A DNA stretch of 64,000 bases from Enterobacter sp. R4-368 (GCF_000410515.1 NC_021500.1:3038001-3102000), one strand, 5' to 3'. Positions 10,028 to 20,392 are shown, counted from the stretch's first letter. The notes: a model not told the origin generated them from the sequence alone. A program made the numbers and translations.

Positions 10028-11077
10028 CTACTTCCGAATAGGCAGAAATACCGAGAATTCGGTATGGCCTGGCCAACTGGTAAATTCAATTTTGCCAGAA
10101 TGTTGATCAATCAAACTGCGTGCGATAGATAACCCCAGCCCGGTACCGCCTTCGCGTCCGCTCACCATCGGATAGAACAACGTATCCTGCAGGTGCGACG
10201 GGATACCCGGGCCGTTATCTTCCACATCTATTCTCGCCGCGAGGCGATAACGCACACCGTGCAGCGTTAGCTGGAAGGCCGTACGGGTACGCAGAATAAT
10301 TTCGCCCCCTTCCGGCCCCAGCGCCTGCAAAGCGTTACGCACAATATTCAGTAAAACCTGTTCGATTTGGTCGGGATCGTGCGCGAGCTCCGGCAAACTT
10401 GGATCGTAATCACGGGTTAAGGTGACATTCTCCGGTAGCTCCATCGATACCAGTTTCACTACACGCTCAGCCACTTTGTGAATACTTTCGGTAACGTGCA
10501 TCCCCGGTTGTTGCGGCCCTAACAGGCGATCAACCAGGTTACGCAAGCGGTCAGCCTGCTCGATAATCACTTTGGTGTATTCCAGTAACGCTGGATCGGG
10601 CAGGGCTTTGCTCAGCAACTGCGCCGCACCGCGTAAACCGCCAAGCGGGTTTTTAATTTCATGCGCCAGACCGCGTACCAGATCACGCGCCGCAACTTGT
10701 TGCGCATGCTGGAGCTGCTCCTGGCTGAGACGGCGCTGGTTATCCATCGGCGCCATTTCAAGAAGAATCAAACCATCCGGCAGACGCTGCGCCGTCAGCG
10801 AAAGAATGTGTGAGCGCCCGTCAATCACGAGGGTCACTTCGTTATCGGTAAACCCCTGTCCGGCATGCAAACTTTCCCGCATCAAATCGATGTTCAGTGA
10901 AAAGTAACTCAGCAGTTCGGGGAGCGGTGTGCCGAATAACTTACGAGAGCTTTGCGCCAGCAGTTGCTGTGCCGCAGGGTTGGCGTAATGTACCGCCAGG
11001 TCGTCATCAACCAGCAAGATGCTGTTGATCAAAGAATTGAGGATCTGCCCAGCATCGGGCAGCACGCCGCTTGCCAT
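10028..11077 (-). CDS. glnL: NtrB, nitrogen sensor histidine kinase/phosphatase
   Basis: Cytosolic kinase controlled by PII that phosphorylates NtrC under nitrogen limitation. 349 residues, as in E. coli. PAS domain at the N-terminus (about 10-110), dimerisation/phosphotransfer helix with His139 in [13 protein letters not shown], then the HATPase domain with [10 protein letters not shown] (N box), DVEDNGPGI (G1) and [10 protein letters not shown] (G2). No membrane segment. It follows glnA across a terminator and its own NtrC-regulated promoter. Confidence 0.99.
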   Translation of the reverse strand: MASGVLPDAGQILNSLINSILLVDDDLAVHYANPAAQQLLAQSSRKLFGTPLPELLSYFSLNIDLMRESLHAGQGFTDNEVTLVIDGRSHILSLTAQRLPDGLILLEMAPMDNQRRLSQEQLQHAQQVAARDLVRGLAHEIKNPLGGLRGAAQLLSKALPDPALLEYTKVIIEQADRLRNLVDRLLGPQQPGMHVTESIHKVAERVVKLVSMELPENVTLTRDYDPSLPELAHDPDQIEQVLLNIVRNALQALGPEGGEIILRTRTAFQLTLHGVRYRLAARIDVEDNGPGIPSHLQDTLFYPMVSGREGGTGLGLSIARSLIDQHSGKIEFTSWPGHTEFSVFLPIRK

Positions 11078-11097
11078 TTAGCAGTCTCCCGGAGGTG

Positions 11098-11114
11098 TGC
11101 ACCAATTTAGTGCA
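11098..11114. promoter_or_regulatory. NtrC operator at glnL promoter
   Basis: TGCACCAATTTAGTGCA, a near-perfect NtrC dyad, 20 bases before the glnL start. In E. coli the equivalent site overlaps the weak sigma70 promoter glnLp and mediates NtrC repression. The spacing is similar here. Confidence 0.88.
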
Positions 11115-11163
11115 GTATAGCGTTTTATTGATAAAAAGCGCGTTAGATCAGGTTGTTGGTGGA

Positions 11164-11342
11164 GAAAAAAGCCCATCCAGGGATGGGCTAAAAGTTCCAC
11201 GGCAACTAAAAATCCTCTGGCATCTTTCTCACCGTAGCAGCGTTGGCTGCCCTCATTAGCCCGAATCACTTATAGACTAAGCTCATCGGGACTCATTCGG
11301 TTGCCACCTTGCTGCGACAAGACTTCTGCCGAGTCTTAATTA
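11164..11342 (-). ncRNA. glnZ: glnA 3' UTR with GlnZ-type sRNA and terminator
   Basis: The 179 bases after the glnA stop hold no gene and end in a strong terminator read on the - strand: AGCCCATCC, loop CT, GGATGGGCT, TTTTTTC (11164-11189). In E. coli and Salmonella the glnA 3' UTR is cut by RNase E to release the Hfq-dependent sRNA GlnZ, which represses central carbon genes when nitrogen is scarce. Position, length and the terminal hairpin with T-tract agree. The 5' processing site is not identified here, so the left boundary given is the whole UTR. Confidence 0.7.
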
Positions 11343-12752
11343 TTAAACGCTGTAGTACAGTTCGAACTCTACCGGGTGCGGCGTCATGCGAACGCGGTCG
11401 TTCTCTTCCATACGCAGCGCGATGTAAGCATCGATAGCGTCGTCGGTGAACACGCCACCAGCAGTCAGGAACTCGCGGTCAGCATCCAGCGCGTTGAGCG
11501 CTTCTTCCAGAGAGCCTGCAACCTGCGGGATCTCTTTCGCTTCTTCAGCCGGCAGGTCATACAGGTTTTTGTCCATCGCTTCGCCCGGGTGGATTTTGTT
11601 TTTAATGCCATCCAGACCGGCCATCAGCAGCGCTGCGAAGCACAGGTACGGGTTAGCAGCCGGATCCGGGAAGCGAACTTCGATACGACGCGCTTTCGGA
11701 GAAGCCACCACCGGAATACGGATAGAAGCAGAACGGTTACGTGCAGAGTAAGCCAGCATTACCGGCGCTTCATAACCCGGGACCAGACGCTTGTAAGAGT
11801 TGGTGGTCGGGTTAGACAGGGCGTTGATAGCTTTTGCGTGTTTGATTACGCCGCCAATGTAGTACAGCGCCATTTCAGACAGGCCAGCGTATTTGTCGCC
11901 AGAGAACAGGTTCGTGCCGTTCTTGGACAGAGACATGTGGCAGTGCATACCGGAACCGTTATCACCGAACATCGGTTTCGGCATAAAGGTCGCGGTTTTG
12001 CCGAAGCGGTGGGCAACGTTGTGCACCACATATTTGTAAATCTGAATTTCGTCCGCTTTTTTGGTCATGGTGTTGAAGCGGGTAGCCACTTCGTTCTGAC
12101 CAGCCGTTGCCACTTCGTGGTGGTGAGCTTCAACAACCAGGCCCATCTCTTCCATCACCAGACACATGGTGGAACGCAGATCCTGTGATGAATCAACCGG
12201 CGGAACCGGGAAGTAACCGCCTTTCACTGCCGGACGGTGACCTTTGTTACCACCTTCGTATTTGGTGGAGGTGTTCCATGCGCCTTCGATATCGTCGATA
12301 GCGACGCTGGAACCGGAGATGGAGCTGCCGAAACGTACGTCGTCGAACAGGAAGAATTCCGGCTCTGGCCCAAACAGAACGGTGTCTGCCAGACCTGTGG
12401 AGCGCAGGTACTCTTCAGCGCGTTTAGCGATGGAGCGCGGGTCACGATCGTAGCCCTGCATGGTGCCTGGTTCGAGGATATCGCAACGAATGATCAGCGT
12501 AGACTCTTCGTAGAACGGGTCAATGACAGCGGTAGTCGCGTCCGGCATCAGCACCATGTCTGATTCGTTGATGCCTTTCCAGCCACCAATCGAAGAACCA
12601 TCAAACATTTTACCTTCTTCAAAGAAGTCGGCGTTTACCTGATGGGCTGGGATAGTGACGTGCTGTTCTTTACCTTTGGTATCGGTGAAGCGCAGATCGA
12701 CAAACTTCACTTCGTGCTCATTCAGCATCGTCAAAACGTGTTCAGCGGACAT
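11343..12752 (-). CDS. glnA: Glutamine synthetase (type I)
   Basis: ATP-dependent ammonia assimilation to glutamine; dodecamer. 469 residues as in E. coli. Visible signatures: [12 protein letters not shown] near residue 51, the catalytic [28 protein letters not shown], the NRSASIRIP loop, and the adenylylation site Tyr398 in [10 protein letters not shown], so it is of the adenylylated type. First gene of glnALG; the promoter region carries sigma54 and CRP elements (listed separately). Confidence 0.99.
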   Translation of the reverse strand: MSAEHVLTMLNEHEVKFVDLRFTDTKGKEQHVTIPAHQVNADFFEEGKMFDGSSIGGWKGINESDMVLMPDATTAVIDPFYEESTLIIRCDILEPGTMQGYDRDPRSIAKRAEEYLRSTGLADTVLFGPEPEFFLFDDVRFGSSISGSSVAIDDIEGAWNTSTKYEGGNKGHRPAVKGGYFPVPPVDSSQDLRSTMCLVMEEMGLVVEAHHHEVATAGQNEVATRFNTMTKKADEIQIYKYVVHNVAHRFGKTATFMPKPMFGDNGSGMHCHMSLSKNGTNLFSGDKYAGLSEMALYYIGGVIKHAKAINALSNPTTNSYKRLVPGYEAPVMLAYSARNRSASIRIPVVASPKARRIEVRFPDPAANPYLCFAALLMAGLDGIKNKIHPGEAMDKNLYDLPAEEAKEIPQVAGSLEEALNALDADREFLTAGGVFTDDAIDAYIALRMEENDRVRMTPHPVEFELYYSV

Positions 12753-12843
12753 ACTTAAACTCTCCCGGATTTGTCATTGTCGTCGTGGTAACGAGGTCTT
12801 CTAATTACTACGTAAGCTGGCGTAGTTATCGTACAATCGTTAA

Positions 12844-12861
12844 AGCGAAATCTATGCCAAC
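12844..12861 (-). promoter_or_regulatory. Sigma54 promoter glnAp2
   Basis: Read on the - strand: AAGTTGGCATAGATTTCGCT, with TTGGCA at -24 and TTCGC at -12; the E. coli glnAp2 core is almost the same. Transcription would begin near 12833, about 80 bases before the glnA ATG. Confidence 0.85.
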
Positions 12862-12890
12862 TTTTAAATGCCCCTAAAAAGGCGTTATCA

Positions 12891-12981
12891 TGCACGGTAT
12901 AGTGCAAAAGGGCTGCACCATGATGGTTATGTTGCACCAATATAGTGCCTTTATGTGAACATTGGGCACTATATTGGTGCA
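12891..12981. promoter_or_regulatory. NtrC enhancer array of glnA
   Basis: Two strong dyads, TGCACCAATATAGTGCC (12933-12949) and GGCACTATATTGGTGCA (12965-12981), are centred at about -108 and -140 from the inferred glnAp2 start, 32 bases (three turns) apart, as in E. coli. Weaker sites fall closer to the promoter: TGCACGGTATAGTGCA (12891-12906) and TGCACCATGATGGTTAT (12914-12930), matching the low-affinity governor sites. Confidence 0.88.
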
Positions 12982-13010
12982 ATTTTCGTTAAATGCCCCT
13001 TTTAACGCTC

Positions 13011-13026
13011 CGTGAAAGCGATCACA
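13011..13026. promoter_or_regulatory. CRP site in glnA-typA intergenic region
   Basis: CGTGAAAGCGATCACA, read on the - strand as TGTGATCGCTTTCACG, fits the CRP consensus with a 6-base centre. In E. coli CRP activates the upstream sigma70 promoter glnAp1; the same is inferred here. A further TTGTGAT half-site lies near 13061. Confidence 0.75.
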
Positions 13027-13132
13027 AAGCAACTCTGCAATACTTGTTTGCGGAGGATGTTTGTGATCCTGTTTAGTCCTTCGATTAATACGTGTACAAT
13101 AACGCGCTATTTCTAATGCCTGAGGCAAAGTT

Positions 13133-14956
13133 GTGATCGAAAATCTGCGTAACATCGCCATCATTGCTCACGTTGACCATGGTAAAACGACCCTGGTTGA
13201 CAAGCTGCTGCAGCAATCCGGTACGTTCGACGAACGTGCTGAAACTCAAGAGCGTGTGATGGACTCCAACGATTTGGAGAAAGAGCGTGGGATTACCATC
13301 CTCGCTAAAAACACCGCTATCAAATGGAATGATTACCGTATCAACATCGTTGATACCCCAGGGCACGCCGACTTCGGTGGTGAAGTTGAGCGTGTGATGT
13401 CCATGGTCGATTCCGTGCTGCTGGTGGTTGACGCATTTGACGGCCCTATGCCGCAAACGCGTTTCGTGACCAAAAAAGCATTTGCCCATGGCCTGAAACC
13501 GATTGTGGTAATCAACAAAGTTGACCGTCCTGGCGCGCGTCCGGACTGGGTTGTCGATCAGGTATTCGACCTGTTCGTTAACCTGGACGCGACCGACGAG
13601 CAGCTGGACTTCCCGATCGTTTACGCTTCTGCGCTGAACGGCATCGCGGGTATGGACCACGAAGACATGGCTGAAGACATGACCCCGCTGTACCAGGCGA
13701 TTGTTGACCATGTACCTGCTCCGAACGTCGATCTCGACGGCACTTTCCAGATGCAGATCTCCCAGCTCGACTACAACAACTATGTTGGTGTAATCGGCAT
13801 CGGTCGTATCAAGCGCGGTAAAGTAAAACCGAACCAGCAAGTCACTATCATTGATAGCGAAGGCAAAACCCGCAACGGTAAAGTCGGCAAAGTGCTGACC
13901 CACCTGGGGCTGGAGCGTATCGATAGTGAGATCGCCGAAGCCGGCGACATCATTGCGATCACCGGTCTGGGCGAGCTGAACATCTCCGACACCATCTGCG
14001 ATCCGCAGAACGTCGAAGCGCTGCCGGCACTGTCTGTTGATGAACCGACCGTAACCATGTTCTTCAACGTCAACACCTCTCCGTTCTGTGGTAAAGAAGG
14101 TAAGTACGTGACTTCACGTCAGATCCTCGACCGCCTGAACAAAGAGCTGGTGCACAACGTTGCGCTGCGCGTTGAAGAGACCGAAGACGCTGACGCATTC
14201 CGCGTTTCCGGCCGTGGTGAGCTGCACTTGTCCGTGCTTATTGAGAACATGCGTCGTGAAGGTTTCGAAATGGCGGTTTCCCGTCCGAAAGTTATCTTCC
14301 GCGAAATCGATGGCCGCAAACAAGAGCCGTTCGAAAACGTCACGCTGGACGTTGAAGAGCAGCACCAGGGTTCTGTGATGCAGGCGCTGGGCGAGCGTAA
14401 AGGCGATCTGAAAAACATGAATCCGGACGGCAAAGGCCGCGTACGTCTCGACTACGTGATCCCAAGCCGTGGTCTGATCGGCTTCCGTTCAGAGTTCATG
14501 ACCATGACTTCCGGTACCGGTCTGCTGTACTCCACCTTCAGCCACTACGACGATGTTCGTCCGGGTGAAGTGGGCCAGCGTAACAACGGTGTGCTGATCT
14601 CCAACGGTCAGGGTAAAGCGGTTGCGTTCGCACTGTTCGGCCTGCAGGATCGCGGTAAGTTGTTCCTCGGTCACGGCGCGGAAGTTTACGAAGGCCAGAT
14701 CATCGGTATTCACAGCCGTTCTAACGACCTGACGGTAAACTGCCTGACCGGTAAGAAACTGACCAACATGCGTGCGTCTGGTACAGACGAAGCTACGGTT
14801 CTGGTTCCGCCGATCAAGATGACCCTGGAGCAAGCTCTGGAATTCATCGATGACGACGAACTGGTAGAAGTGACCCCGCTCTCTATCCGTATTCGTAAAC
14901 GTCACCTGACGGAAAACGACCGTAAACGCGCAATGCGCGGAGCGAAAGAAGAGTAA
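13133..14956 (+). CDS. typA: Translational GTPase TypA/BipA, GTG start
   Basis: Ribosome-associated EF-G-like GTPase important at low temperature and under stress, acting in 50S assembly. 607 residues. GTP motifs: AHVDHGKTT (G1), RGITI (G2), DTPGHADF (G3), NKVD (G4), SAL (G5); then EF-Tu-like domain 2, EF-G-like domains III and V, and the BipA-specific C-terminal domain ([14 protein letters not shown]...). The start is GTG at 13133 with TGAGG eight bases before, as in E. coli. Divergent from glnA; ends at its own terminator. Confidence 0.99.
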   Translation: MIENLRNIAIIAHVDHGKTTLVDKLLQQSGTFDERAETQERVMDSNDLEKERGITILAKNTAIKWNDYRINIVDTPGHADFGGEVERVMSMVDSVLLVVDAFDGPMPQTRFVTKKAFAHGLKPIVVINKVDRPGARPDWVVDQVFDLFVNLDATDEQLDFPIVYASALNGIAGMDHEDMAEDMTPLYQAIVDHVPAPNVDLDGTFQMQISQLDYNNYVGVIGIGRIKRGKVKPNQQVTIIDSEGKTRNGKVGKVLTHLGLERIDSEIAEAGDIIAITGLGELNISDTICDPQNVEALPALSVDEPTVTMFFNVNTSPFCGKEGKYVTSRQILDRLNKELVHNVALRVEETEDADAFRVSGRGELHLSVLIENMRREGFEMAVSRPKVIFREIDGRKQEPFENVTLDVEEQHQGSVMQALGERKGDLKNMNPDGKGRVRLDYVIPSRGLIGFRSEFMTMTSGTGLLYSTFSHYDDVRPGEVGQRNNGVLISNGQGKAVAFALFGLQDRGKLFLGHGAEVYEGQIIGIHSRSNDLTVNCLTGKKLTNMRASGTDEATVLVPPIKMTLEQALEFIDDDELVEVTPLSIRIRKRHLTENDRKRAMRGAKEE

Positions 14957-14976
14957 TCGCTCTTTATTTGCTTGTG

Positions 14977-15007
14977 AAAAAGCCGCTGATTTTCAGCGGC
15001 TTTTTTT
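14977..15007 (+). terminator. Rho-independent terminator of typA
   Basis: AAAAAGCCGCTGA, TTT, TCAGCGGCTTTTTTT: a GC-rich 8-bp stem followed by seven T, starting about 20 bases after the typA stop. Confidence 0.9.
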
Positions 15008-15099
15008 ATGTCTGTATCTTCTTCGCGTGAAGCCGCGAACTATTCAAGTCAGAACTTTCCCGCTACAGTTAACTCTCCACGGCTGGCAAGGAGAGAGAA

Positions 15100-15699
15100 A
15101 TGCTCTATATCTTTGATTTAGGTAACGTGATTGTCGACATCGACTTCAATCGGGTGCTGGGTGTCTGGAGCGATTTTAGCCGTGTGCCGCTGGCGACCTT
15201 AAAGCAGAATTTCACCATGGGCGAGCCGTTTCATCAGCACGAACGAGGGGAAATCAGCGACGAAGATTTCGCTAAAGCGCTGTGTCATGAAATGGAACTA
15301 CCGCTCAGCTACGAGCAGTTTTCTACCGGCTGGCAGGCCGTGTTTGTCGCGCTGCGCAAAGAGGTCGTCGACATCATGCACAAACTGCGTGAGCAGGGGC
15401 ATCGGGTCGTCGTGTTATCGAATACTAACCGTCTGCACACCACGTACTGGCCGGAGCAATATCCGGAAATTCAGGCGGCGGCTGACCATATTTATCTTTC
15501 CCAGGAAATGGGGATGCGTAAGCCGGAAGCGCGAATTTATCAGCAAGTGCTGGCGCTCGAAGGTTTCTCTGCCGAAGATAGCGTCTTTTTCGACGACAAT
15601 GCGGATAATATCGCCGGCGCGGAACATCTGGGCATAACCAGTATTCTGGTGACGGATAAAACGACCATCCCGGACTATTTCGCGAAACAGCTATGCTAA
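15100..15699 (+). CDS. yihX: Alpha-D-glucose-1-phosphate phosphatase YihX (HAD)
   Basis: Haloacid-dehalogenase-fold phosphatase; E. coli YihX (HAD4) hydrolyses alpha-glucose-1-phosphate. 199 residues. Motif [10 protein letters not shown] has the nucleophile Asp6; motif II is VLSNTN, motif III Lys in MRKPEARIY, motif [10 protein letters not shown]. First gene of a four-gene chain with tight overlaps (yihY overlaps by 7 bases). AGGAGAG precedes the ATG. In E. coli the sulfoquinovose cluster separates typA from yihX; here they are adjacent. Confidence 0.96.
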   Translation: MLYIFDLGNVIVDIDFNRVLGVWSDFSRVPLATLKQNFTMGEPFHQHERGEISDEDFAKALCHEMELPLSYEQFSTGWQAVFVALRKEVVDIMHKLREQGHRVVVLSNTNRLHTTYWPEQYPEIQAAADHIYLSQEMGMRKPEARIYQQVLALEGFSAEDSVFFDDNADNIAGAEHLGITSILVTDKTTIPDYFAKQLC

Positions 15700-16565
15700 A
15701 AAATCTGCGGCATCATGCAAAACATCGCACGCGCCCGCTTGTTGCCTGGTTGCGGTTGCTATGGCGGCGCATTGATGAAGACCATATGACGACGCTGGCG
15801 GGGAATCTCGCCTACGTCTCTTTGCTTTCGCTGGTGCCGCTGATCGCCGTGGTGTTTGCATTATTCGCTGTTTTTCCTATGTTTTCTGAAATTAGCGTCC
15901 AGTTGCGCCACTTCGTGTTTGCCAATTTCATTCCCACCACCGGCGATGTGATTCAGAACTACATTGAGCAGTTTGTGGCGAACTCCACCAAAATGACGGC
16001 GGTTGGCGCATGCGGGCTGGTGGTGACATCGCTGCTGCTGATGTACTCCATCGATTCGGCGCTAAACACCATCTGGCGCAGTACGCGTGTACGCCCGCAT
16101 GTTTATTCATTTGCCGTCTACTGGATGATCCTGACGCTCGGCCCGCTGCTGGCGGGTGCCAGCCTGGCGATAAGCTCCTACTTGCTGTCGCTGCGCTGGG
16201 CCAGCGAGCTGGATAGCGTGATTGATGATGTGCTGCGCATATTTCCGCTGATCCTGTCGTGGCTCTCTTTTTGGTTGCTGTACAGCATTGTGCCGACAAC
16301 CCGCGTGCCGAACCGCGATGCGATTGTCGGCGCGTTTGTCGCCGCACTGCTGTTTGAGTTCGGTAAAAAGATTTTTGGTCTCTACATCACCATGTTTCCG
16401 TCTTACCAGCTCATTTATGGTGTGCTGGCTGTCATCCCCATTTTGTTCCTCTGGGTCTACTGGACCTGGTGTATCGTCTTGCTTGGCGCAGAAATAACTG
16501 TCACTCTCGGTGAATACCGAAAACTCAAAATAGCCGCACAGCAAGAAGAAGCAGACCAACCATGA
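15693..16565 (+). CDS. yihY: YihY/virulence factor BrkB family membrane protein
   Basis: Polytopic inner-membrane protein, 290 residues as in E. coli. It was once called ribonuclease BN, but that activity belongs to another gene; the function is unknown. Six hydrophobic segments are visible, for example [20 protein letters not shown] (about 38-57) and the C-terminal [20 protein letters not shown]. The start ATG at 15693 overlaps the yihX end and the stop overlaps the dtd ATG, so translation is coupled. Confidence 0.93.
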   Translation: MLKNLRHHAKHRTRPLVAWLRLLWRRIDEDHMTTLAGNLAYVSLLSLVPLIAVVFALFAVFPMFSEISVQLRHFVFANFIPTTGDVIQNYIEQFVANSTKMTAVGACGLVVTSLLLMYSIDSALNTIWRSTRVRPHVYSFAVYWMILTLGPLLAGASLAISSYLLSLRWASELDSVIDDVLRIFPLILSWLSFWLLYSIVPTTRVPNRDAIVGAFVAALLFEFGKKIFGLYITMFPSYQLIYGVLAVIPILFLWVYWTWCIVLLGAEITVTLGEYRKLKIAAQQEEADQP

Positions 16566-16999
16566 TTGCATTAATTCAACGTGTTTCCCGCGCGAGCGTT
16601 AGCGTGGCGGGTGAGGTGACGGGCGAAATCGGCCCTGGACTTTTGGTGTTGTTGGGCGTCGAAAGGGAAGACGATGAACAAAAAGCGAACCGCCTGTGCG
16701 AGCGCGTGCTGGGGTATCGTATTTTTGGCGACGCGGAAGGGAAGATGAATCTTAACGTCCAGCAGGCTGGTGGGAGTGTGCTGGTGGTATCGCAATTTAC
16801 GCTGGCGGCGGATACAGAACGTGGCATGCGTCCGGGGTTTTCCCGTGGCGCTGCGCCGGAAAAAGCCGAGGCGCTGTACCACTATTTTGTTGAACGTTGC
16901 CGCAGCCAGCAAATGGAAACGCAAACCGGGCGATTCGCTGCCGATATGCAGGTTTCGCTGGTCAACGACGGCCCCGTCACGTTCTGGTTGCAAGTATGA
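16562..16999 (+). CDS. dtd: D-aminoacyl-tRNA deacylase
   Basis: Hydrolyses D-aminoacyl- and glycyl-mischarged tRNA, a proofreading factor. 145 residues, as in E. coli. The two family signatures are seen: SQFTLAAD with catalytic Thr80, and the cross-subunit Gly-cisPro dipeptide at 137-138 ([11 protein letters not shown]). Four-base ATGA overlaps with yihY upstream and fabY downstream show a coupled operon. Confidence 0.98.
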   Translation: MIALIQRVSRASVSVAGEVTGEIGPGLLVLLGVEREDDEQKANRLCERVLGYRIFGDAEGKMNLNVQQAGGSVLVVSQFTLAADTERGMRPGFSRGAAPEKAEALYHYFVERCRSQQMETQTGRFAADMQVSLVNDGPVTFWLQV

Positions 17000-17985
17000 G
17001 CCAGCTTGCGGCGTGGCCCCTGGTTACAAGAGAGAGTGCTGCTATGTACCACCTTCGCGTACCGCAAACGGAAGAAGAGTTAGAGCTCTATTACCAGTTC
17101 CGCTGGGAAATGCTGCGTAAACCGCTGCATCAACCGAAAGGTTCCGAGCGTGATGGCTGGGATGCGATGGCACATCATCAGATGGTTGTCGACGAAGAGG
17201 GCAACATTGTCGCTATCGGTCGGTTGTATATCAACGCAGATAACGAAGGGTCGATTCGCTTTATGGCGGTCCATCCGGACGTGCAGGAAAAAGGCCTCGG
17301 CACATTGATGGCGATGACGCTGGAGTCCGTGGCCCGCCAGGAAGGGGTGAAGCGCGTGACCTGTAGCGCCCGTGAGGATGCGGTGGCGTTCTTCGCGAAA
17401 CTCGGGTTCGTCAATGAAGGGGAAATCACCGCGCCGCAAACCACGCCGGTACGCCACTTTTTGATGATCAAACCGATCGCCACGCTCGATGATATTCTGC
17501 ATCGCGGCGACTGGTGCGGGCAGTTGCAGCAGGCCTGGTATCAGCATATCCCGCTGAGTGAAAAGATGGGTGTGCGTATTCAGCAGTACACCGGGCAGAA
17601 ATTTATCACCACCATGCCGGAAACCGGCAACCAGAATCCGCACCACACGCTGTTCGCCGGTAGCCTGTTTTCCCTGGCGACGCTCACCGGTTGGGGGCTG
17701 ATCTGGCTGATGCTGCGTGAGCGTCATCTCGGCGGCACCATCATCCTTGCCGATGCGCACATTCGCTATAGCACGCCGATCACCGGTAAACCGAGCGCGA
17801 TTGCCGATCTTGGCTCGCTAAGCGGTGATTTGGACCGTCTGGCGCGCGGGCGCAAAGCGCGCGTTCAGCTACAGGTTGAGCTGTTTGGTGAAGATAAGCA
17901 GGGTGCGATCTTCGAAGGCATTTATATCGTCTTGCCCGCCAAACCCTTCGGCTCGTTCGAAGAGGGCGGTAACGAGGAAGAGTAA
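16996..17985 (+). CDS. fabY: YiiD/FabY (MadA-type malonyl-ACP decarboxylase)
   Basis: Two-domain protein of 329 residues, same as E. coli YiiD. The N-terminal GNAT acetyltransferase fold (about 20-160, with [19 protein letters not shown] as the acetyl-CoA loop) is fused to a C-terminal hotdog, thioesterase-like domain (about 180-320, [20 protein letters not shown]). E. coli YiiD has been reported as a malonyl-ACP decarboxylase supporting initiation of fatty-acid synthesis; that role is carried over by homology. The ATG at 16996 overlaps the dtd stop (ATGA); the open frame continues upstream into dtd but this start matches the family. Last gene of the yihX operon. Confidence 0.93.
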   Translation: MSQLAAWPLVTRESAAMYHLRVPQTEEELELYYQFRWEMLRKPLHQPKGSERDGWDAMAHHQMVVDEEGNIVAIGRLYINADNEGSIRFMAVHPDVQEKGLGTLMAMTLESVARQEGVKRVTCSAREDAVAFFAKLGFVNEGEITAPQTTPVRHFLMIKPIATLDDILHRGDWCGQLQQAWYQHIPLSEKMGVRIQQYTGQKFITTMPETGNQNPHHTLFAGSLFSLATLTGWGLIWLMLRERHLGGTIILADAHIRYSTPITGKPSAIADLGSLSGDLDRLARGRKARVQLQVELFGEDKQGAIFEGIYIVLPAKPFGSFEEGGNEEE

Positions 17986-17990
17986 GCCGC

Positions 17991-18016
17991 TGCGCGCCTG
18001 ACAATACAGGCGCGCA
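17991..18016. terminator. Strong hairpin between convergent fabY and SnoaL gene
   Basis: Perfect 10-bp stem TGCGCGCCTG / CAGGCGCGCA around ACAATA, six bases after the fabY stop. No T-tract on either side, so it may act as an mRNA 3' stabiliser rather than a classical terminator. Confidence 0.5.
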
Positions 18017-18034
18017 ACGTCCTGCGAACCACCC

Positions 18035-18373
18035 CTACTGCGCGAAGAAAAACCACGCGATTTTGATCAACCCATCCTGCACTTCATAGACGGCCATATT
18101 TTCAATCACCGACTCGCCGATGCCGTAGATTTTTTCGTGATCGAACACCTTATTGCCCATCACTGTGCGCGAGAGCAACTCGGCGCGTAATGCCGGTTTG
18201 TTAAAGCGATGCGCAGCATAAAAGGCACGTAATGCTTCAAGCCCTTGCAGCGCCGGCTCAGTGGATGGCAAGCGATACGCGATAAAATCGTCGCTAAAAC
18301 AGGCGGTAAACGCCTCAATATCATGGGCATTGTAAGCAGCAAACTGCTTTTCCACAGGACTTACGACAGACAT
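18035..18373 (-). CDS. SnoaL-like / NTF2-fold protein
   Basis: 112 residues from ATG 18373 (MSVVSPVEKQFAAYN), which has AAAAAAGGAG six bases upstream; an earlier in-frame ATG at 18391 would put that ribosome-binding site inside the gene. The pattern AYNAHDIEAFTACFSDDFIAY...LQGLEALRAFYAAHRF...EKIYGIGESVIENMAVYEVQDGLIKIAWFFFAQ is typical of the SnoaL-like cone fold of the NTF2 superfamily, small domains that bind or isomerise hydrophobic ligands. No substrate can be assigned. It lies 22 bases after the esterase gene on the same strand, so the two are probably one operon. Absent from this position in E. coli K-12. Confidence 0.75.
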   Translation of the reverse strand: MSVVSPVEKQFAAYNAHDIEAFTACFSDDFIAYRLPSTEPALQGLEALRAFYAAHRFNKPALRAELLSRTVMGNKVFDHEKIYGIGESVIENMAVYEVQDGLIKIAWFFFAQ

Positions 18374-18395
18374 CGGCTCTCCTTTTTTCACGCGG

Positions 18396-19307
18396 TTATA
18401 TCCTGGCCACCCGTGCGGCCACGTCTCTTATCGCATCTTTTGCACTTTGGCTGATCCCGGCAAGCTGGAAGAAGCCATGGATCACGCCCTGATATTGTGA
18501 ACAAGTGCAGGTTACGCCCTGCTCGGTCATGTGCTGAAACAGGGCTTCGCCCTCATCACATAATGGGTCGAACTCTGCGGTAATGATGTGCACCGGCGGC
18601 AGACCGGAAAAATCATCGCGCCACAGCGGGCTGACATCCGGCAACAGGCGATCGGTATCGCCAAGATACATTTCATAGCCTGAAAGCAGCGCCTCGCGGG
18701 TAATCACATAATCGGAACCGTTAAAGGTATAGCTATCAAAATAGGCGGTGGCGTCGAGCATCGGGTAAATCAACACCAGTTGCGCCGGTTGCCATGTCGC
18801 CGCAGCTTTCAGCCGTAGCGCCGTCACCAGCGCCAGGTGACCGCCTGCGCTATCCCCCGCAAGCGTGATACGTTTGCTGTCGATACCGAGTTTTTCGGCG
18901 TTTTTCCACACGATATCGGCACCAGATTGCGCATCATCATGTGCGGCAGGCCAGCGATGTTCTGGCGCTAACCGATATTGCACAGCGACAACCTTGCAGC
19001 CACTATAAAAGGCCAGCTGACGCAACTGCTTATCGTGCGTGTCGAAGCCGCCGCTAATAAAACAGCCGCCGTGGTAGTAAATCAACGCGGGAAGATCACC
19101 GCTGGCGTTCTGCGGCGAAAACAGACGAAACGTCATGCCTTCAAGCGTTATATCTTCAACCTGAACGCGCGTTTCCGTTTCCCCTGCCAGCACGGTGCTG
19201 GCGACATATCCACTGCGCCGGTCATCAATACTCTTCGCCCGAGCTGACGGGCGACCGGCGGCAATAAAGTCGCTCACCAGCCCGGCAATACCTTTTTCCA
19301 GTGCCAT
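18396..19307 (-). CDS. Alpha/beta hydrolase, HSL-family esterase
   Basis: 303 residues, hormone-sensitive-lipase-like (family IV) carboxylesterase related to acetyl esterases. The oxyanion motif HGG is at 79-81 (YYHGGCFISGG), the nucleophile elbow GDSAGG at 151-156 (Ser153), and the remaining triad residues fit Asp247 (AEFDPL) and His277 (VIHGFFQL). No signal peptide, so probably cytoplasmic. Likely first gene of a two-gene operon with the SnoaL-like protein. Natural substrate unknown; accessory relative to E. coli at this locus. Confidence 0.85.
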   Translation of the reverse strand: MALEKGIAGLVSDFIAAGRPSARAKSIDDRRSGYVASTVLAGETETRVQVEDITLEGMTFRLFSPQNASGDLPALIYYHGGCFISGGFDTHDKQLRQLAFYSGCKVVAVQYRLAPEHRWPAAHDDAQSGADIVWKNAEKLGIDSKRITLAGDSAGGHLALVTALRLKAAATWQPAQLVLIYPMLDATAYFDSYTFNGSDYVITREALLSGYEMYLGDTDRLLPDVSPLWRDDFSGLPPVHIITAEFDPLCDEGEALFQHMTEQGVTCTCSQYQGVIHGFFQLAGISQSAKDAIRDVAARVARI

Positions 19308-19413
19308 TCCGCTAACCTTTATCTGTATAAATATCCAGCTTTTATAGCCTGGTTTAACCTAAATGGGAACGGTGATTTTTAACGCCAGAAGGCGTGAGAA
19401 GAGGGCAGGGGAA

Positions 19414-19452
19414 AGTAAAAAAGGCTGACAACCCTTGCCCGGAAGGCAAGGG
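19414..19452 (-). terminator. Possible terminator of the fdo-fdhE operon
   Basis: On the - strand the arms CCCTTGCC and GGCAAGGG form a perfect 8-bp stem (19432-19452), and a T6 tract lies about ten bases further on (19416-19422). The gap between stem and T-tract is longer than usual, so termination is plausible but not certain. Confidence 0.4.
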
Positions 19453-19462
19453 CTGGAGGAGA

Positions 19463-20392
19463 TTATTCCCCTTCGCCGGGGAATAAAAACGGGTTGATGG
19501 AGCTGCGGGCGAAGCCTTCCTGCTCCATGCGGGCATCTAACACCAGCGAGGCCAAATCGTCCGCGACCGGCTCGACGTTTGGGTCTTTTTCCTGATACAG
19601 GATCTTCAGGTAAGTGCCGCAGTCGCCGCAGCTTTCCGCTTTGATTGCTGCCTGCTCGTTATCCAGCGACCAGTAGTGTAAATCGCGGGTCTGCTCGCAG
19701 TTGCTGCATTTGACGCGCACCACATGCCACTCGGTTTCACACAGGTTGCAGTGCAGATAGCGCAACCCTTGCGTCGTGCCAATATGCACCATGCTGGAGA
19801 CCGGCATTGATCCGCACACCGGGCAGAACTGGCGCTGTTCACCATATTCCGCGCGTGCTTTGCCGGGGATCAGGCTGGCCATTTGCGCCCAGTAGAGCGA
19901 CAGCGCAGCCCAGATAAAAGGCGCTTTATCGCTGCTAACGGAGGCGAAATCAGCGGCAAACAGCGCGCTGGCCATCGCTTCCAGTTCCTGCGCGGATGCC
20001 TTTTCCAGATTCTCAATGACCGCCAGCGCCGGGCCGCTCATCTCCGGCTTCAGCTCGGCGATCAGCGAATGCAGCAGTTTGTGCCAGTGCGCATCGCGCG
20101 GCAGCACATGAATGTCCAGCGGCGGTTTGCCCTGTTCAGCGGCCTCTTTAATGCGCGCAGTCAGGTCGATGTGCAGGGGGTGGTCGTAAAGCACCACTTC
20201 CTGGGCATGGGCGATAAGCGCAGCAAAACGCAGATAATCACCCAGCGGGTTACTCTCTGCCAGCTCACGCAAACGCTCTGCGCGGCGGTTATAGAGATTT
20301 TTAAGTCTGGGGAATAATAACGGCGGAATAACTTCCGCCGTGCGTTTATCGCTCTTCTCCAGCTCATCTTGCGGGATTATGCGAATACTCAT
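19463..20392 (-). CDS. fdhE: FdhE, formate dehydrogenase maturation factor
   Basis: Cytoplasmic rubredoxin-like accessory protein that interacts with the formate dehydrogenase catalytic subunits before Tat export. 309 residues as in E. coli. Four CXXC pairs in the C-terminal half are intact: CPVCG, CNLCE, CSNCE and CGDCG. The ATG overlaps the fdoI stop by four bases, so it is translated from the fdoGHI transcript. Confidence 0.98.
   Translation of the reverse strand: MSIRIIPQDELEKSDKRTAEVIPPLLFPRLKNLYNRRAERLRELAESNPLGDYLRFAALIAHAQEVVLYDHPLHIDLTARIKEAAEQGKPPLDIHVLPRDAHWHKLLHSLIAELKPEMSGPALAVIENLEKASAQELEAMASALFAADFASVSSDKAPFIWAALSLYWAQMASLIPGKARAEYGEQRQFCPVCGSMPVSSMVHIGTTQGLRYLHCNLCETEWHVVRVKCSNCEQTRDLHYWSLDNEQAAIKAESCGDCGTYLKILYQEKDPNVEPVADDLASLVLDARMEQEGFARSSINPFLFPGEGE

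Noticed and set aside
11376..12188. 270-codon open frame antisense to glnA
   Set aside because: Arg/Val/His-rich translation typical of a reverse frame; glnA is certain.
13085..13903. 272-codon open frame antisense to typA
   Set aside because: Composition is that of a reverse-frame shadow of a highly expressed gene; no ribosome-binding site or family motif, and typA explains the region.
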